Assembly (NCBI GenBank): GCA_034509495.1
Contig: CM067504.1
Span: 2,504,453 to 2,568,452, forward strand
DNA from: Acestrorhynchus altus
Lineage: Eukaryota > Chordata > Actinopteri > Characiformes > Acestrorhynchidae
DNA length: 64,000 nucleotides
Direction: 5' to 3'
This document shows positions 37,625 through 49,110 of the stretch, piece by piece. Position 1 is the stretch's first letter, and each line of letters starts with the position of its first letter. The translations under genes and the position numbers were made by a program. The notes beneath the pieces are model-generated. The model made no database searches, was not told the DNA's origin, and saw nothing but the letters and a program-made list of their open reading frames with translations.

Positions 37625-37929
37625 AGTTTTGGACTGTTTATTGCAATACAAGTGAAACTGTATTAATAGCAAATAACTAATTCATTGACATCATGTCATA
37701 TATCCCTGGATATAGTATTATGTCTAAGTAACAATATAAAGCTAGCTGTGACAACAAAGTGGAGTGTCGTTCTTATTTGTGTACTTAAGTGGACACCAGT
37801 TAGAACTTCTAACATGACTATTCAGCAACTTCTGATGTTAAAACACTAGAGCTACCAAACATCCAGTATTTTCTACAATAAAACTCTGAACACTGTCTGA
37901 GTAACTCTTTATCCAGCGTGAACAGCCGG

Positions 37930-38096
37930 GCGAGAAAGTCAGGACACCCCATCAACACCTTTGACTATTGATATCTGGACGTATGGACGTTTCTTCGTAT
38001 TTTAAAGTGCTTTTTTAAAAGACGTTTACCTAGTTGTGTGTGTTTAGTACGATCACCAAAGGGTTTTCCTGGGGTGTCCTGACTTTTTCACGAGAC
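37930..38096. mobile_element. Short MITE, family B derivative
   Basis: Terminal inverted repeats AAAGTCAGGACACCCCATCA and 'TGGGGTGTCCTGACTTTTTC' bound about 165 bp. The internal left text 'GACGTATGGACG' and 'CTTTGACTATTGATATCTGG' parallels the end of the larger copy at 13.26-14.28 kb. Non-coding. Confidence 0.8.
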
Positions 38097-38269
38097 TGAA
38101 GTATGTATGTCTTTAAAGAATGAATAAAGTGACTAAAGAATGAAGCTTATTTTAAAAGGAGACACATTTAAGTCTGTTTTTATATAGAGTAACAGATAAC
38201 ATACACATTTTAAAGCCAAGCTGTTTTGATTGGAGACAGTTTCAGTTCAACGAGAACCAACTCAGCGTT

Positions 38270-39095
38270 GGATGGAGAACAGAAGAGCTCACAGGAGAAA
38301 AGATTTGTCACCTTGCTTGTTTAAGGTGGCAGAAAACTGCAGATGGCTCTGCACAAGGATGATCAGGCTATAAATACCTGCAGGGTGTGTGATGGGATTC
38401 ATGGCTCGAGAAGAGGTGGTACGGTGTGGTGAAGGGGACAGAAAGCAGATGTTAATGGTTGGTTAAGAGGAGAGTTTGCATTTGGACCACAGTGTGAAGG
38501 AAGGAGCTGGATCTCCAGGTGCTTGGAAGCTCATACAGGTCTACCAACAGTGGCCGAAATCCCAGTCTACAGGAAACTCTCCTCAGAATTGTGGCCCAAA
38601 GATTAAACAAATGGACAAGGTCCACCAGCATCCAGGCAAGGAGTGCTTCCAGAAATCAACACAGTTTCTTCTCAACCAGGTTCTGAAAGAACACTCTGCA
38701 GGGAACTGCAGATCATCAACATTTGGAGCAGAGTGGAGCAAGAGGCCTTTGCTCAGTTTCATCTTTGGGCCACAATTCTGAGAATGTCCTGTAGACGAGG
38801 ATTTCTGCCACTGTTGGTAGACCTGTATGAGCTTCTATACATCTGCAGATCCAGCTCCTTCTTTCACACCATGTTCTCTGGCCCAAACGCAATCACTCCT
38901 TTTAGCCAATCATTGACATCTGCATTATGACTGATTGTCCACACGTCCCACGAGACATTCACTGCACTCTACCACCTCTTCTCATCTATTAATCCTGATC
39001 ATCTTTGTGCAGCACCATCTACAGGAGGCTGAATTCACTACCACCTTAAACATTGAAGGTTTCTATCTGGGAAGCTAAGTTATTTTTATTTTTTG
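38270..39095. mobile_element. Large palindromic fold-back element, family E
   Basis: The left arm (38,500-38,605: GCTGGATCTCCAGGTGCTTG, CAGGTCTACCAACAGTGG, CAGAATTGTGGCCCAAAG) is repeated in reverse complement at 38,755-38,880. The centre is near 38,690. The outer arms contain CAGATGGCTCTGCACAAGGA and its inverse 'CTTTGTGCAGCACCATCT'. A shorter relative lies at 54,550-54,930. It lies between the 3' ends of rere and perm1. Confidence 0.75.
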
Positions 39096-39202
39096 GAGAA
39101 ATATTTAACCTGGCCTACAGCATCATCTTCCATTCTGTTTAATACACAACTTACCTATGTTTAGCACATCATCAGTTCAAATACCACTGACATAAAACCT
39201 AA

Positions 39203-39218
39203 CAGCGCCCTCTTCTGG
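39203..39218 (-). promoter_or_regulatory. CTCF-like motif (reverse)
   Basis: The minus strand reads CCAGAAGAGGGCGCTG, a close CTCF core match. It lies between the convergent 3' ends of rere and perm1. Confidence 0.5.
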
Positions 39219-39250
39219 TCCATACCAACCTAATGTCCAAAAGCAGTGTC

Positions 39251-39256
39251 TTTATT
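39251..39256 (-). terminator. perm1: perm1 polyadenylation signal
   Basis: AATAAA on the minus strand, about 185 nt after the inferred perm1 stop at 39,440. Confidence 0.6.
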
Positions 39257-39439
39257 GGATTAAATGAATTGACATTTCGTGACCGAGTTTCAGAAGTGTG
39301 GAATTATTTGGTAAAGCTGTATGAATAAGGTGTATCTACAAAAATAGAAATGTTTGTTGACATGAATTTGTGCAAAATTAACCCTTAGTTATATATTGGC
39401 CCCTTCTGAGAAATGGCTGGAAAGTTCTAGGAGTGGACA

Positions 39440-42400
39440 TCATGGATCATCTTCAGGTACTTCCTTCTCATATCTCCGCAAGTATTGGATGGCAGATAAG
39501 GCACTCACATTCGCCAACAGAGCTTAGAACGAATTCGGGGAAAATACAGAATTAATTTTCGAAATAGGTTACAGACTGAAATTTATAACAATAGGACGGT
39601 AATATTGTTCCTGATAATGGTACGTACCTGCTTTCCACATGTCTGTAGACTGTGGATTAGATGACTTAAGGACCCAGGAAGCAAAGGCAATGCACACTAG
39701 GCACATATCTGCTTGCTTTATAGAAAACAGGAGACTCTCTCCTTCAGGAAAAGAAATATGATAATGACTTCATTGAACAACAATACAGGAAGAAAGAATC
39801 CTGCACTCACGTCATTCCGCCACTCACGTAATCCTATCTCTCTTCTATATTGCTGTTACCATGTTGAACTACATTGTTAAAAGTACAAGCTCCTTGAGGA
39901 ACTTTTGGAGGTTCTTCAAGCACCTTAAGAGGTTCCTCCAAAGTTTGATACTGAAGAACCTCCAAACATCACTCCCCATAGTGTATATCAAAATGACAAG
40001 ATCCCACACTAAGGTCTTTTAGGATCTGCTCAGCAACCTTTCCAGTATCGTCCACCTAACATCTAAGGTCACGGTGGCCATTAAAATCTAATCAGAAGCT
40101 TTCAACTATCCTACAACTTAGGTTGCTGTGGCTGTTTATGATCAACAGCCTTTCCCCTATCGTGTGGTTGACAAGAACCTACACCTTTAAGGTTACACAT
40201 TGGCTCTGACCCATTCCCTTCACCCATACTCTAGTGCAGTGGTTCTCAGTTGTGGCCTAGAAGACCACTGCCCTACTTGCTTTACAGTTTTCCTGTTGTT
40301 CCAGACCCAGTTCAGCTCAGTAAGGGCTTATCAATTAGTTCATTAGTTGGATCAGGTGTGCTGGAATGAGGGGAAACTCTAAATGAAGCAGGGCAGTGAT
40401 ACTCCAGGACCAGGATTGAGAACCACTGCTCTAATTGACACCTAACAAGTTCTTCACAGAGGTCATTAACTATACAGTATGAACATCATAAAATGCATTT
40501 GATCAGTAGGGGAAAAGATTCACTTACTTGAGATTGATGCATTATGTTGAACATTGTTCTGCTGCTCGACACACTGTACAAGGGCCCGGTCCTTCAAGTG
40601 GAAGAGAGATGTTACTGGTTCAGCTCTTGAGATATACGATGTTACCTTTTGTGCTTCCTTTGGGAAAACCCATGAGGTAACTTTCTGGCACCATATGCTC
40701 CCTTTTCCTATAAAGCTGATTCTTCTCAGGGAAAGTAGGCTTCTCCAGTTTCTTCTCTGATTTGAAAAAAAGAAAGGCTTTGGCATCGCTGAGGGACTTG
40801 TTGACCTCCCATGCGGATTGCTAAAGCGAGTCATAACACGGATTGGGTAGTCATCTTCAAAATCTGACTCCGTCGTTTCCTCCACCTCAGGGAAGACCAG
40901 ATCTCTTACCACTGAGTGTGAGGAAGAGAAGATGGGAACCGTCTGATCTTGAACGGAAGGAAAGAGAAGATTCCCAACCACAAAATCGGAGAAGAAATCA
41001 TCGTACGTCTCAGGCACGGACAGCTTCTTTGGGGAATAAAATGAGACAACAGAGGGGCTTCGGTCAGTGCTCATATTCTGAAGTCCTCCATCATTGGCAA
41101 AAATCTCAGAGAAACCTAACAGACTCTGGTCATCTAGAATATCACCAACTGATAGAATTGGTGAAGGTGTTTTCCTGGTGCATTCCAGTTTGAAAGTATT
41201 CCCGTTACTCTCCGGCTTGTGTGTAAGAAAGACACCTTGTGCCTCTGGATACACGTACAGTGGTATTCCGTCCTGAGGACACAGCATTATGATGTCTCCC
41301 GATTCCCTTTCACTGTGGTGGTTCACTGTGGTGAGCTCAAGGTCTTGCTCTGTTAAGAGCTCTTTTATGTAGGTGGTCTCCAATAAAGTTTCGGTCTGTT
41401 TCAAAATTTGTGGCTCAGGGCTGGGGTTTGCACTTGCGTTGATTATTTGTAGGAACTCGTCATCAAAATCAGAGAGAGTTGAGAATTCACAACTTGAACG
41501 GTCTGGCTTGGAGTCATCCAGATGTGTGAAGTAATCAGAGTCTGCACTGTCGTCAACCAAGCTACTGTCTTGTAGACCAGTATCTTTCGAATCCAGGAGA
41601 TGTCTGTCTTGATGGTGGACACTTTCAGGATTTGTGCTTCCATTGAGTGGAGACCTGTTAGCTACTCGAAGATGTAAAATATCATTTATTGTCAACTTTT
41701 CCATTTCGTCCCAGAAGGACGACAGGGCATATATTGGACGGCATGGACCTATAGCCTCTTGCAGACTTTCATTTGGTGGTTCCTGATTCTGTGTCTCCTG
41801 GACAGAGGATGTCTTCTCTTTTTCCTGAGATTTTGTTGAATATTCATGTTGATGGGTCTTGTCTAATGGACAAGTACTTGAAGAGTCCTTCAAAATGAGT
41901 CTCGAATCATGTTCTTTTGGGTCATGGGGAACATCACTTGCATGGTTGGTCACTGGTTGAGTTTGAGTGGTGATATCTTCGTTAATTTTGGGCTCGTTGG
42001 TCAGACCCATAACTGTGCTTTGGTCAGAAAGTTGTGTTGTGGGAACTTCTAGGACAAGTGGTAATTGTGGACTATGAGTGACAGTATTTGAGGGTTGAGG
42101 ATTTAGAGAAGCAGAGGGACTGATTTCTGGGTTTTCTGTAGGAACATCAACAGTGCTTTTGTTTTTTAGGCTTTCGGGTTCATTAACATCTGGAAATGTG
42201 TTCAAATGTAGATATTCTTGTGTACATCCATTTGGTGCTTTTTGTCCCTCTTTTTTGTCTCCTCGTGCTTCTTTCTTGGTATCCGAACGAGGACACTGTC
42301 CTCCTGTAGCTCTGCTTCGTTGGCTCAGTCTCCTAGAGCTTTTTTTTTTTCTTCTTTTTTTTTGGCTTGAAGTGCCGGAGGATACACCGTGTTGGACTGG

Positions 42401-43018
42401 ACTGTCATTGACCGTGACGAACCACCGCTCCTTCTCTTTTTTTGGAGTTGCTGAACTCTCCATCACTTTTGAGACAGTTTCTCCTTCTGCACTGTCAGCA
42501 CGCTCTGTGTCCTGAGCGCACGAGGAAGAAGTGATTGTGACGGGCTCATCCGTGACTTGCCTGCACTTATCCTCGCTTTGACTTTGATCAGGCTCTTTGA
42601 AGTTCTTTGTCTCTGAAGCATCGTTTTGCTGGCTGTCAGGGGGGAGGGCGTTAACATCACCATCTGAGGTCAAGCTCGCACACGTGGCCGTACCGTCATT
42701 TGAAGTGATTGGGGTAGTCGACTCCGAGTCCGCTTCGTAGCAACATTCAGAGTCCTCTGGTGGTTTTCCTGCTTCACAGTCATCTGCTGAACTCAGTGCT
42801 TGTGATGCAGCACCACGTTCCTCACTGGGTTTCCCAGTGTCGACCTGATGAGGAAGAACAGGCTCTTGGATGAAATTACGCTCATCGTCAGTGTCACTAA
42901 GGCCTGAGTCATCCAGGCCTGCAAGATTTGCCTGCTGAATAGAGCATTCCTCACTCTCCTCATAGAAGATGTCCCAGTCTCGCTCTGCTATGTGAACACT
43001 GTGGTCTAAGTCATCCAT
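39440..43018 (-). CDS. perm1: PGC-1 and ERR-induced regulator in muscle 1 homologue
   Basis: Known PERM1 is a muscle-enriched regulator of mitochondrial and oxidative gene expression. Exons (minus): 43018-40528, 39708-39628, 39522-39440, 884 aa. The large exon starts MDDLDHSVHIAERDWDIFYE, the conserved PERM1 N-terminus, and is mostly low-complexity Ser/Thr/Glu-rich sequence with a KKRRKKKSSRR stretch. Near its end comes PETYDDFFSDFVVGNLLFPS. The open frame runs three codons past a strong donor (TCAA|GTAAGTG) at 40,528. Splicing there adds two small exons encoding AFASWVLKSSNPQSTDMWK and ALLANVSALSAIQYLRR, which recall the vertebrate PERM1 C-terminus. The acceptor of the middle exon has two in-frame options: GCAG at 39,709, or GCAAG five lines of sequence upstream-equivalent. 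The start is MDD, because 43,046 is an acceptor (TTTCAG) and anything upstream of it is intron. Human PERM1 is near RNF223 and C1orf159, as here. Confidence 0.88.
39885..39975. repeat. Short inverted repeat unit
   Basis: GGTTCTTCAAGCACC and GAGGTTCCTCC/GAAGAACCTCC words face each other in the perm1 intron. It resembles the end of the 44.3 kb MITE class. Confidence 0.4.
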
Positions 43019-43479
43019 GACAACTTTACTCAATGTGATCCTGCATCTGAAAGGCAAAATTCTGTGTTACATTTGTTGTCCCATCCTTGAGGGACAGGGT
43101 AGGACAGGGTGGACTCCAGGAACAGGATAAAATGTTAAAATTACAAAAAGATCTGACAGACATTTAATTTTCCTTGGCAAGCAAGATCCTATAGCAGTCC
43201 ATTTTCATAGTATTGGTCAAAAAAGAACATTATGAAAAAGTACAGTCGTGTTTATAATCTTTTCCATAAAGATAAAATGTCATATTTTATATTCATTACC
43301 TGTAAAGTTACATATTTCAACCTTTATTTGTTTTATTGCTGATAAATTTGGTTTATAGCTCATAAAAAGAAAGAAATTCTTCATCTCAAATTATTAGAAT
43401 ATTTCACTTCGTGTGAATAAATTATTAATCAAACATTATCAACAAGGGTTCTAGATTTTTATGGTGTAATAATCATAAT

Positions 43480-43910
43480 AATCTCTTGGAGTCAGCGTCC
43501 AACTTCTGTCTTGATGGAGACGACCAACCAATATGTGTGTGAGACACCGTGGTCAGCACCAAGATCAAGGTTGTTGTCACCTGTCACACATCCAGAGGGC
43601 CTGATGTCATGGTCTGGAGTGTAATAAGGTCCTGCAACCGTTTCTCCCTTTTCTGAACACACACTCCGGTGCTCTATTCCAACAGGACGACGCTCGTCCA
43701 CACACTGCTGCCGTCTCAAGATCTCGCCTTGAAGACACAGATACTACGCCGTGGTCGGTCTCATCTCCAGACCTGTCCCTGACTGAAAATGTGTGGGATG
43801 CTATTGGACACTCTATCAATGCTCCACCCCTACCACACCATCTGCAGAACTGAGTGAGAACGTTCAAGCTGCATGGGATGGATCATCACAGGACACCATT
43901 TGGTGGGAAA
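43480..43910 (+). mobile_element. Tc1-like element, family C fragment
   Basis: Plus-strand text 'CGACGCTCGTCCACACACTG' and 'ACCTGTCCCTGACTGAAAAT' matches the 25.6 kb copy. It is in perm1 intron 1 and truncated at both ends. Confidence 0.7.
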
Positions 43911-44312
43911 ACAAAACTAAGACGGCTTGAATGTGTCACTTTAAATGACAGTATAGGACAGTTTACCCTTTATTACATGTATTAATACATGTTTATTACT
44001 ATATGTTTTATCCTATCCTTTTCCCGGTATTCATAATAGTGCATAATATAACAAAATATTTCATATTATACACACAGTATTATTCCCAGCGTTTGGTCTG
44101 TATTGGAAAGGATCCCGCTCAGACTGTAAGCTGACTCCAGAGCATGCTGTACCCAGAGGAAATATGCATAAGAGTCTGGCAAGGGTCAGTACGGAACCAA
44201 CAAACAACACATTCTCAAAATACGCCAGCAGCCACACTGCGGCTGGAAAACACATCTTGCATCCTACTACTGCACAGTCCATATTTTCATAAGAATGGAG
44301 ATTAGATGTCTA

Positions 44313-44683
44313 CACACTTAAAAATGAGTGTTCTTTAAGGGTTCTTCAGTAAAGAAAATGGTTCTATGCAGAACCATGAACACTCAAAAAACCATTTGCA
44401 CAAAAAGTTCTATGCATCTTGAAAGGGTCCTTCGGATTGATGGAGAATGTGCTGTAGATGGTTCTACATGGAACTTTTTTGAAGAGGGTTCTGCTGTTGT
44501 TTTGGTGTCAATCTTGTTAGAATAAACCTATGTGGTGTCATATAGAACCCTCTAAAGAACAATCTCCATCAATCTGAAGAACACTTTCATGATGCAAAGA
44601 AAAGTTTCATACAAATGTGTTTGAGTGTTCTTTGAGTGTGTCGTTTACTGAAGACCCTTGAAGAACCCTCATTTTTGAGTGTG
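44313..44683. mobile_element. MITE with 'CACTTAAAAATGAG' ends
   Basis: The left end CACACTTAAAAATGAGTGTT and the right end (inverse CACACTCAAAAATGAGGGTT) flank about 370 bp of internally repeated 'GGTTCT' and 'AAGAACC' words. No coding capacity. It is followed directly by a (TATC)n microsatellite at 44,694-44,720. Confidence 0.75.
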
Positions 44684-44688
44684 CAGAA

Positions 44689-44723
<35 letters not shown>

Positions 44724-45387
44724 ATATATATACTTGTATATATGACATATATAAGTGTTATGTCATTATAGGTCTGATTACATCACTTGGTTATTTTTAG
44801 CCTGAAAACATGTTCCGTTCATGTGCTGGTTCTTACAGATCAGATCTTTATGAGGAACCAAGTAAACAACTCTTTTCATGCTCCTCACTGCTAACTTTTT
44901 AAAGTTCTACTGTAATATACTGCTATACTGTACTGTACTTTAAGGTCCACAGGTGGGGCTAGAGGGTCAGGTACTAGATTTAATAATAGCGAACATGTAC
45001 ATTATCATCATATCATCTACAGTAGACCTTACTATCGTCTCAGAACTGGTGCAGTGTTTACAGTATGAAGAGAATTTGTTTTTAGCTGACGTTACATCAC
45101 GACCGTCGGTATATAAGATGATAACAGTGTTTCTCAGTGTTGCTTAACTTTGGATGTTGATGTAGTTTTCATGCACTTGGGTAAACATCAGACTTTTGCA
45201 CCATTTGACTTGGCTCTCAGAAGTTAACCGGCAGTAGATGCCAGTAAACCCAGTGGACTAACCCTGCTGGAACAGCACGACTGAACTGATGTTCAAAAAA
45301 TCCACAAAACCCAGTAAAGCATTGGATCACCTTTAGAAACACTATGGTTTTTGAGGTTCTGAAAGCTTTCCTTCAAGTTTGTCTTAC

Positions 45388-45490
45388 CTTTAGTTGTAAG
45401 TTCTACTTCCCATATGCTTGAGCACTGGCACAGGGTTGGCATGGCAGTGTCCCCAGTGTTCCTGCTGCCCTTGCATGTGGGAGTGGGGGG
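45388..45490 (-). other. perm1: perm1 non-coding exon 1 (inferred)
   Basis: On the minus strand a GC-moderate segment ends in CTAAAG|GTAAGAC at 45,388. The perm1 coding exon has an upstream acceptor at 43,046, so a 5' exon is required and this is the best candidate within reach. A TATA-like element lies about 25-30 bp upstream of its presumed start. Confidence 0.5.
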
Positions 45491-45499
45491 CCTCTGTCC

Positions 45500-45615
45500 T
45501 GTCCCACTCTGGTATAAATATAGCGGTGTGTCTGGTCACATGAAGGCTCGCGTGTGTGCTGCCGTACTGAGAGAAGCATTCCATTACTCAGCCTTAAATA
45601 GCACTTGTTAGGAGA
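45500..45615 (-). promoter_or_regulatory. perm1: Putative muscle-type promoter of perm1
   Basis: On the minus strand, in order toward the gene: AACAAGTG (E-box-like), GCTATTTAAGG (one change from a CArG box or MEF2 core), TGGAATG (M-CAT, TEAD site), CATGTGACC (E-box) and CTATATTTATACC (MEF2/TATA-like). This cluster within 110 bp is typical of striated-muscle promoters. Motifs were read by eye; function is inferred. Confidence 0.45.
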
Positions 45616-45954
45616 AACAGGACGGATCCATCATTGATCACCTGTAACCAGTATATACGCTTTCTGTACTGAGGTCAGCCATGTCATTGTGTCATTGATG
45701 CTGAGGGTTGCCAACTTCATCTGTAATACAGAAAAGAACTAACCTGATCTTTGAGTTTTAAACATTAAAATGCCAAATTCATTGAATCTCAAGGCCAGAC
45801 TTGTGTATCCAATGATATTGAACCTTATCATCACATCAGGTGGACAATAAAACTGAAAGTTTGTGAACTGGAGAATTTTCTACTTTTCTGCATCAAAAGA
45901 ACCAACTCAAAATATTTCCACAATTGTTATAACACAAAAATAAAATAACACAAT

Positions 45955-46560
45955 TATTTATTGAGGAAAATGATCCATAATATCTGCCAGGGTTTGGAGA
46001 TACATTGCTCAAATGAGTCACTCGTGGAGTCAATATGGACAATGAGCTCCAGGTGGAGCATAAAGTGAGACATGTCCACCCCCCCGTTCCCCAGCATTGG
46101 CTCACACTGTGATATTACATATCCGGCATCGGTGAACCCTGAAAATATCAGGATATACGTCTGTGAGCTGTATCTCAAGAGAATGTGGGTCATGCAGAAA
46201 GACAATGACCCTAAGCCCACAAGTGGTTCTACCAAAGAATGCTTAATGTTAAGTTAATGTTCTGGAATGACCCAGTCAAAGTTCTGACCTTAATACAGTA
46301 GAAATGTTGTGGAAGGACCTGAAGCAGCAGTTCATGGGAGGAAACCCACCAACATAACAGCTGAAGCTGTTTCAGGAATGGGCTAAAATTAGTGCAACTA
46401 ATCTCATCAACAGTTACAGGAGACATTTAGTGTAGTTTCTGCAACACCAGAGGGGTCACCAGATACTGGAAGCAAAGGTTCACATACTTTTGCCCTCACA
46501 GATAATACTGGATCATTTCCTCAATAAATAAACGAGCAAGTGATTTGCCTCCCATTGCAC
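45955..46560 (+). mobile_element. Tc1-like transposon remnant, family A 3' half
   Basis: Contains 'KRMWVMQKDNDPKP' (46,176-46,220) and the downstream 'CTGAAGCAGCAGTTCATGGG' block as in the 21.2 kb copy, then the end motif with 'CACCACTGT' near 46,570. Confidence 0.75.
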
Positions 46561-46569
46561 CAAAGCACC

Positions 46570-47270
46570 ACTGTGTCTTCATTCCCAATTCAGTACAAAC
46601 ATTCCCAAATCAGCTCGGAAACGTGAATCAGCTCGGAAACGTAAATGATGTGATACTGTGGTGAATTTGCTCCATTACATAAGGCCTTACTTAACACCCG
46701 AACTTACTGCACAGTCATGCTGACGTCATCCCTTCACTGCTTACACCACACATTTAGAGTCCCATGTGTGTTGCCACCTTGATGGCAGTTTTACCCCGGC
46801 AGCCGTCATCGGCTTATCTTCACTGTTGATTGTCTTCATGGAGTCAGTGGCAGCTGCAGAGACAAATGGTTGGCATCAGGTCTTTTCTTCCCAGCAAACA
46901 AGCCAATAATTCAGTAGCGGCATATTTTTTTATATAATATTGTAATATTTTATTTGATCTCAAGCCTTAAATGTTCAGTGTACAATCACTTTAAAAGACT
47001 TTCCAGTGTAACATCATTCAAATGTGTCCCAAGGTATTATACAGACATTCGAATGCACTGTATGCTTCTTTTTAAGCTTAAAATAATAAATCCTTCCTGA
47101 TTGATACTTTCAGGCCATTCCGGGGTTGCTAGTTAATTATTAAGGAAATGTAGTTTTCCGTGTTGGAAATTGTGTCATGAAAAAATTCCCTGACTGAGGC
47201 ACACGACGCTCCAAAGGTAATTTCCTGTAAGCAGTGACATGAGTACAGTCTGTAGTGGACAGAGATTTAA
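46570..47270. other. No gene seen
   Basis: Unique-looking intergenic sequence, AT-rich around 46,920-47,100. Confidence 0.45.
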
Positions 47271-47274
47271 CTGC

Positions 47275-47670
47275 CTAGACTGATCAGCATCCATAACATT
47301 AAAACATTAATACTTGGCATCTGTAAAGAGATGGGAAACAAGTAAACAGCTCTGGAAGTCGATGTGTTGGAAGCAGGAAAAATGGGGGGAAAAGATGAGT
47401 GAACAAACTGTGATGGCTAGACAACTGGATCAGAACGTCTCCAAAATGTTGGGTGTTCCTGGTGTTCTCTCCAAGAAAAGACAATCTGTTAACTGGCCAA
47501 AAGGCCAGAGGTGTTAAATGCTGGTTGGTGTAATCTATGGAGGCCCACCTCACAACTTGTAGAACCTTGTGATCTTGTAGAGTCCATGTCTCAGTGAGTC
47601 TGAGGTGTTTTGGCAACATGAGGGTTCCTAAAACATTAGGCCTAAGATGTTCATGCCCAATGTCAGGTGT
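47275..47670. mobile_element. Non-autonomous DNA element remnant
   Basis: The left end 'CTGATCAGCATCCATAACAT' resembles the TIR of family D (53,662). The body contains 'CAACTGGATCAGAACGTCTC' and 'GGAGGCCCACCTCACAACTT', text that I recognise as a recurrent fish repeat. Non-coding. Confidence 0.5.
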
Positions 47671-47869
47671 CAGCTACAGGTCTGTGGAGCACGCCAGGTG
47701 GCCTGTCCAAGGGGTTGTCTCATTACGTTTTTCTTAGAAAAAGGGCTCTCTACCTCTTAGAACCTGAGATCTGCACTTCACATGCTGTATTCTCGGCTTC
47801 ATATCTCAGTCTTACAATAACATACAGACACGAGACACATATCACAGCACACTGGAAGACTCACTCTAC

Positions 47870-48020
47870 AGTACGCGACTGGTTTCCAACTGAATTAAAT
47901 CCCAGTTTAAATGCCAAAGGAGCTTCCATTGCATGTTTACTGCTCTGTCCACATCTTCAACCTGCATACAGACTCTGACTGATCAGAGAGAGGGGTGGAG
48001 CTAATGACATCACTGATAAT
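47870..48020 (+). repeat. Dispersed repeat, family F
   Basis: Shares 'GAATTAAATCCCAGTTTAAA' and 'GACTGATCAGAGAGAGG' with copies at 10.9 and 60.5 kb. Confidence 0.6.
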
Positions 48021-48489
48021 AACAATAATAATAATATGTTATTATTATTATTCAGTGGAATTATTATGAACATTATTATTGATTATTGTGAAACAGCCTC
48101 TTTTGGTTAAATCTAATTAAAGCCCATCATCTTCCCATCTAACAAAGCTTAAATAAAAATTGTTTTGTCATATTTTCTAGCAATTAATTACACTTAATGT
48201 GAATTTCTGTTATTTATTAATAGTGCATTAATAGCATCACATCTCCAGTCATTTCAGGTTTCAGAATCACCAGTGTTCTACTAAACATTATAACATAATT
48301 CAGCAAACAATAGTTCCAGAAGGAATCAACAGACATAAACAAAACTTGGTGGGTCGGTTTGACATTGTGAGACATGTAAACGATACAAGTTTCACACTCG
48401 GCCGTGCATGTGACGCTAACAAGGATGAGCCTTATTGCTGTACCTGAGTGACTATATAAGGTCATCTTGTTGCATGTGCTTTCCATTGA

Positions 48490-49110
48490 CTCGTGCTGTT
48501 GTGTTGGTAGCATCCTGTGCAAGTGAAGCATGCCTCCGAGAAGAGTTTGAAAGCAATTCCAGCAGTTGGAAAAGTTTGAGAGGGGTCACGACGTAGGATT
48601 CCAGGAAATGGGATGGTCTTATTGGTGTATTGTGCACCATACCAGTTGTGTGGAATCAGTGGATAGAACAAGGCACGCACCAGTGACACGAGGATCTGGA
48701 AGACCTACATGAACCACAGAGAGGCTCAACTGACCGATTGCCCTCCATGAGTGACCCAACATCCAGTTGAGCACTGATGGCCTCCATGAGTCATCCTGTT
48801 AGTGCAGCACCATTGGCAGACGGCTGCACGATGCACGATGCCCTTAATCAACATTGACAAGACTGCAATGGTGTCATACCAGACTGTAATGGAGTCACTC
48901 AGAATGGAAGCAAGTCATCTTCAGTGACGAGCCCTGCTTTTGTCTCGGTGGAGATGATCAACGAATCTGTGTGGAGATGTCCATCATGTTGCATTAAACC
49001 CAACCCACGTTTCTTCTGTATGTGTAGATCAATGTATATCACCCAAATCAGTCTAAGTTTATAATCATTTATTGATCCTGACAACCTTTACCTTCCTTCC
49101 CAAATCAGTA
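48490..49110 (+). mobile_element. Tc1-like element, family C (longest 5' part)
   Basis: Plus-strand text at 48,530-48,960 follows the Tc1 order. It begins with a degraded helix-turn-helix region and 'GTGACACGAGGATCTGGAAG', then the catalytic block 'TCTTCAGTGACGAGCCCTGC' followed by 'GTGGAGATGATCAACG' (SDEP.F..GGDDQR). It then jumps to the end sequence 'GTAGATCAATGTATATCACC', so the second catalytic half is deleted. Confidence 0.7.

Noticed and set aside
45414..45611. 65-codon plus-strand frame, with TATAAATA reading as a plus-strand TATA box
   Set aside because: No plus-strand gene follows; the segment fits better as the minus-strand perm1 promoter and 5' exon.
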